Shown: positions 63,236 to 64,000 of the stretch, piece after piece
How positions within the stretch are numbered: position 1 is the first letter of the stretch
How the letters are laid out: every line of letters begins with the position of its first letter
NCBI RefSeq assembly: GCF_020711235.1
Contig: NZ_JAJFAV010000009.1
Coordinates: 1 to 64,000 of the forward strand
Length of the DNA stretch: 64,000 nt
Origin: Hymenobacter sp. 15J16-1T3B
Lineage (GTDB): Bacteria; Bacteroidota; Bacteroidia; Cytophagales; Hymenobacteraceae
Direction: 5' to 3'
Notes under the pieces: generated by a model
What the model was told of the DNA's origin: nothing
The model's database searches: none
Seen by the model: only the letters and a program-made list of their open reading frames with translations
Position numbers and translations under genes: made by a program

Positions 63236-64000
63236 TTACGGAATGGCCAGCCAGTCGAGCAGCAGCACTTGGTTCCAGTTGTTGGCGTCTACGCGTTTGA
63301 TGTTGACCTGAAAGCTCGCGGTACCGATGCTTTTCACCGTGGCAGCGAAGGTATCCGTGGCCGTTTGGCCGTTTTGGGTGCGCACCGTCACCAGCACCTG
63401 CCCGGGCGCGGCCCCGAAGGCTGTGGGAAACGTCACCGTGTACACGGCGGGGGCGGAGCCGCAGCCCGGGCAGGAGCTCAGCGTGGCGGTGCCAGCCTGC
63501 CCGTTGGCCAGGCGGCTGAGCAGGCCGGAGGTGGCGGCGAGGTTGCCGCTGGCGTCGGCCAGCACGGGGCGGCTGCCGCTGCCGGCCAAGCCGTTGACGC
63601 GCAGGCCGCCGGCCAGCTCCGTGCCGCCCTCGGCCCAGAGCTTCACCTTGCGGTTGCTGCCGCTGGTGCCGGCCCCCACCACATCGAGGGCATCGGCAGT
63701 GAAGGTCTGGTACCCGATTTTGCCGGCGTTGACTTCTTTGCCGCCGACGCCGTAGCCCAGTTCCAGGGTGCTGGTGCTGCCCACCGCTACGTTGCCCGCG
63801 TTGTCGACGCGCAGCCCTTCGCTGCCGCCGTCGTTGGAAAGCCAGTTGTTGCTCAGCTGCACATTCTGGCTGGCCACGTGGCTGCCCAGGTTGTCGGCCG
63901 AGGACGGAATAACCACGCTGGCGCCCGCGCCCGTAACGCCCGAAATCGTGACGGTGGTGCTGCCGGCCGCCGTGGTGGCCGCCAACGTCTGGCTGTCCGA
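63236..64000 (-). CDS. C-terminal part of a large surface protein with H-lectin-like domain
   Basis: The frame is open from its stop at 63236 to the window edge, so only the last ~255 residues are seen. They are Gly/Ala/Ser/Thr-rich repeats of the type seen in Bacteroidetes tail-fibre or cell-surface proteins (GNVAVGSTSTLELGYG, GNLAATSGLLSRLANGQAGT). The final ~85 residues (VTFPTAFGAAPGQVLVTVRT ... FQVNIKRVDANNWNQVLLLDWLAI) look like an H-type lectin domain. Likely secreted; adhesive or carbohydrate-binding function is inference. Confidence 0.65.
   Translation of the reverse strand, partial: SDSQTLAATTAAGSTTVTISGVTGAGASVVIPSSADNLGSHVASQNVQLSNNWLSNDGGSEGLRVDNAGNVAVGSTSTLELGYGVGGKEVNAGKIGYQTFTADALDVVGAGTSGSNRKVKLWAEGGTELAGGLRVNGLAGSGSRPVLADASGNLAATSGLLSRLANGQAGTATLSSCPGCGSAPAVYTVTFPTAFGAAPGQVLVTVRTQNGQTATDTFAATVKSIGTASFQVNIKRVDANNWNQVLLLDWLAIP

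Noticed and set aside
1-64000. CRISPR array, rRNA, intact insertion sequence, integrase
   Set aside because: No regularly spaced direct repeats, rRNA-like sequence or transposase/integrase motifs were found by reading both strands.

Overview
The window is a chromosomal segment of a GC-rich Bacteroidota bacterium, most likely Hymenobacter or a close relative (Hymenobacteraceae). The evidence is the general lack of Shine-Dalgarno sequences, several -7 boxes of the Bacteroidetes form TAnnTTTG, SusC/D-phylum style proteins (carboxypeptidase-like regulatory domain, YtxH/CsbD stress proteins, WbqC, LytS/LytTR pairs, a DAHP synthase with C-terminal chorismate mutase), and high G+C with a few visibly AT-rich intruders. 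The genus is an inference; no rRNA is present to fix it.

Layout. 0.1-6.5 kb is a plus-strand run of small-molecule enzymes: nitrilase, NmrA-type and classical SDR reductases, a secreted epoxide hydrolase, a cupin and a nitronate monooxygenase. 6.5-11.1 kb holds the pentose phosphate genes rpiA (+) and gnd-zwf-pgl (-), where rpiA and pgl share a TTAA double stop. 11.3-14.8 kb is a two-gene operon: a shortened membrane-fusion lipoprotein and a large outer-membrane barrel protein with kinase-like motifs in its periplasmic part. 14.8-18.5 kb is loosely packed (probable aldo/keto reductase relic, Tat-exported hydrolase, DUF2798, cupin). Two tRNA-Ser genes lie at 18.5-18.7 kb. 18.9-25.4 kb carries envelope functions (YihY, thioesterase, MltG, LpxL-type acyltransferase, WbqC) and a YciO-type protein. 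clpC follows, then an AT-rich island with a single Mrr/PD-(D/E)XK-like nuclease gene.

29-35 kb has an acyl-CoA carboxylase subunit, two tandem paralogous membrane proteins, an M42 peptidase, a 154-bp long-inverted-repeat element, a glycosyltransferase, a membrane protein behind a palindromic promoter, and a BtuF-like protein. 35-39 kb holds shikimate genes (aroA, aroB, DAHP synthase/chorismate mutase). 39-48 kb carries proline dehydrogenase, a glycine-zipper stress protein, a C-terminal processing protease, a large unknown, DUF1810 and lysS. Between lysS and two YtxH paralogues lies a tandem duplication of a structured, apparently non-coding ~260-base element (48430-48989), the least explained signal in the window. 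50-64 kb holds a Kazal-inhibitor lipoprotein, cupin, dienelactone hydrolase, M28 peptidase, an RsbQ/KAI2-like hydrolase, a LytS/LytTR two-component pair, a monooxygenase, an ABC exporter set among orphan immunity-like genes (DUF4274, an AT-rich unknown, barstar), a secreted propeller-like protein and the truncated end of a lectin-like surface protein.

Most gene ends carry strong hairpins, several of them perfect over 15-36 bp and usable on both strands. No CRISPR array, rRNA, prophage or intact insertion sequence was seen.
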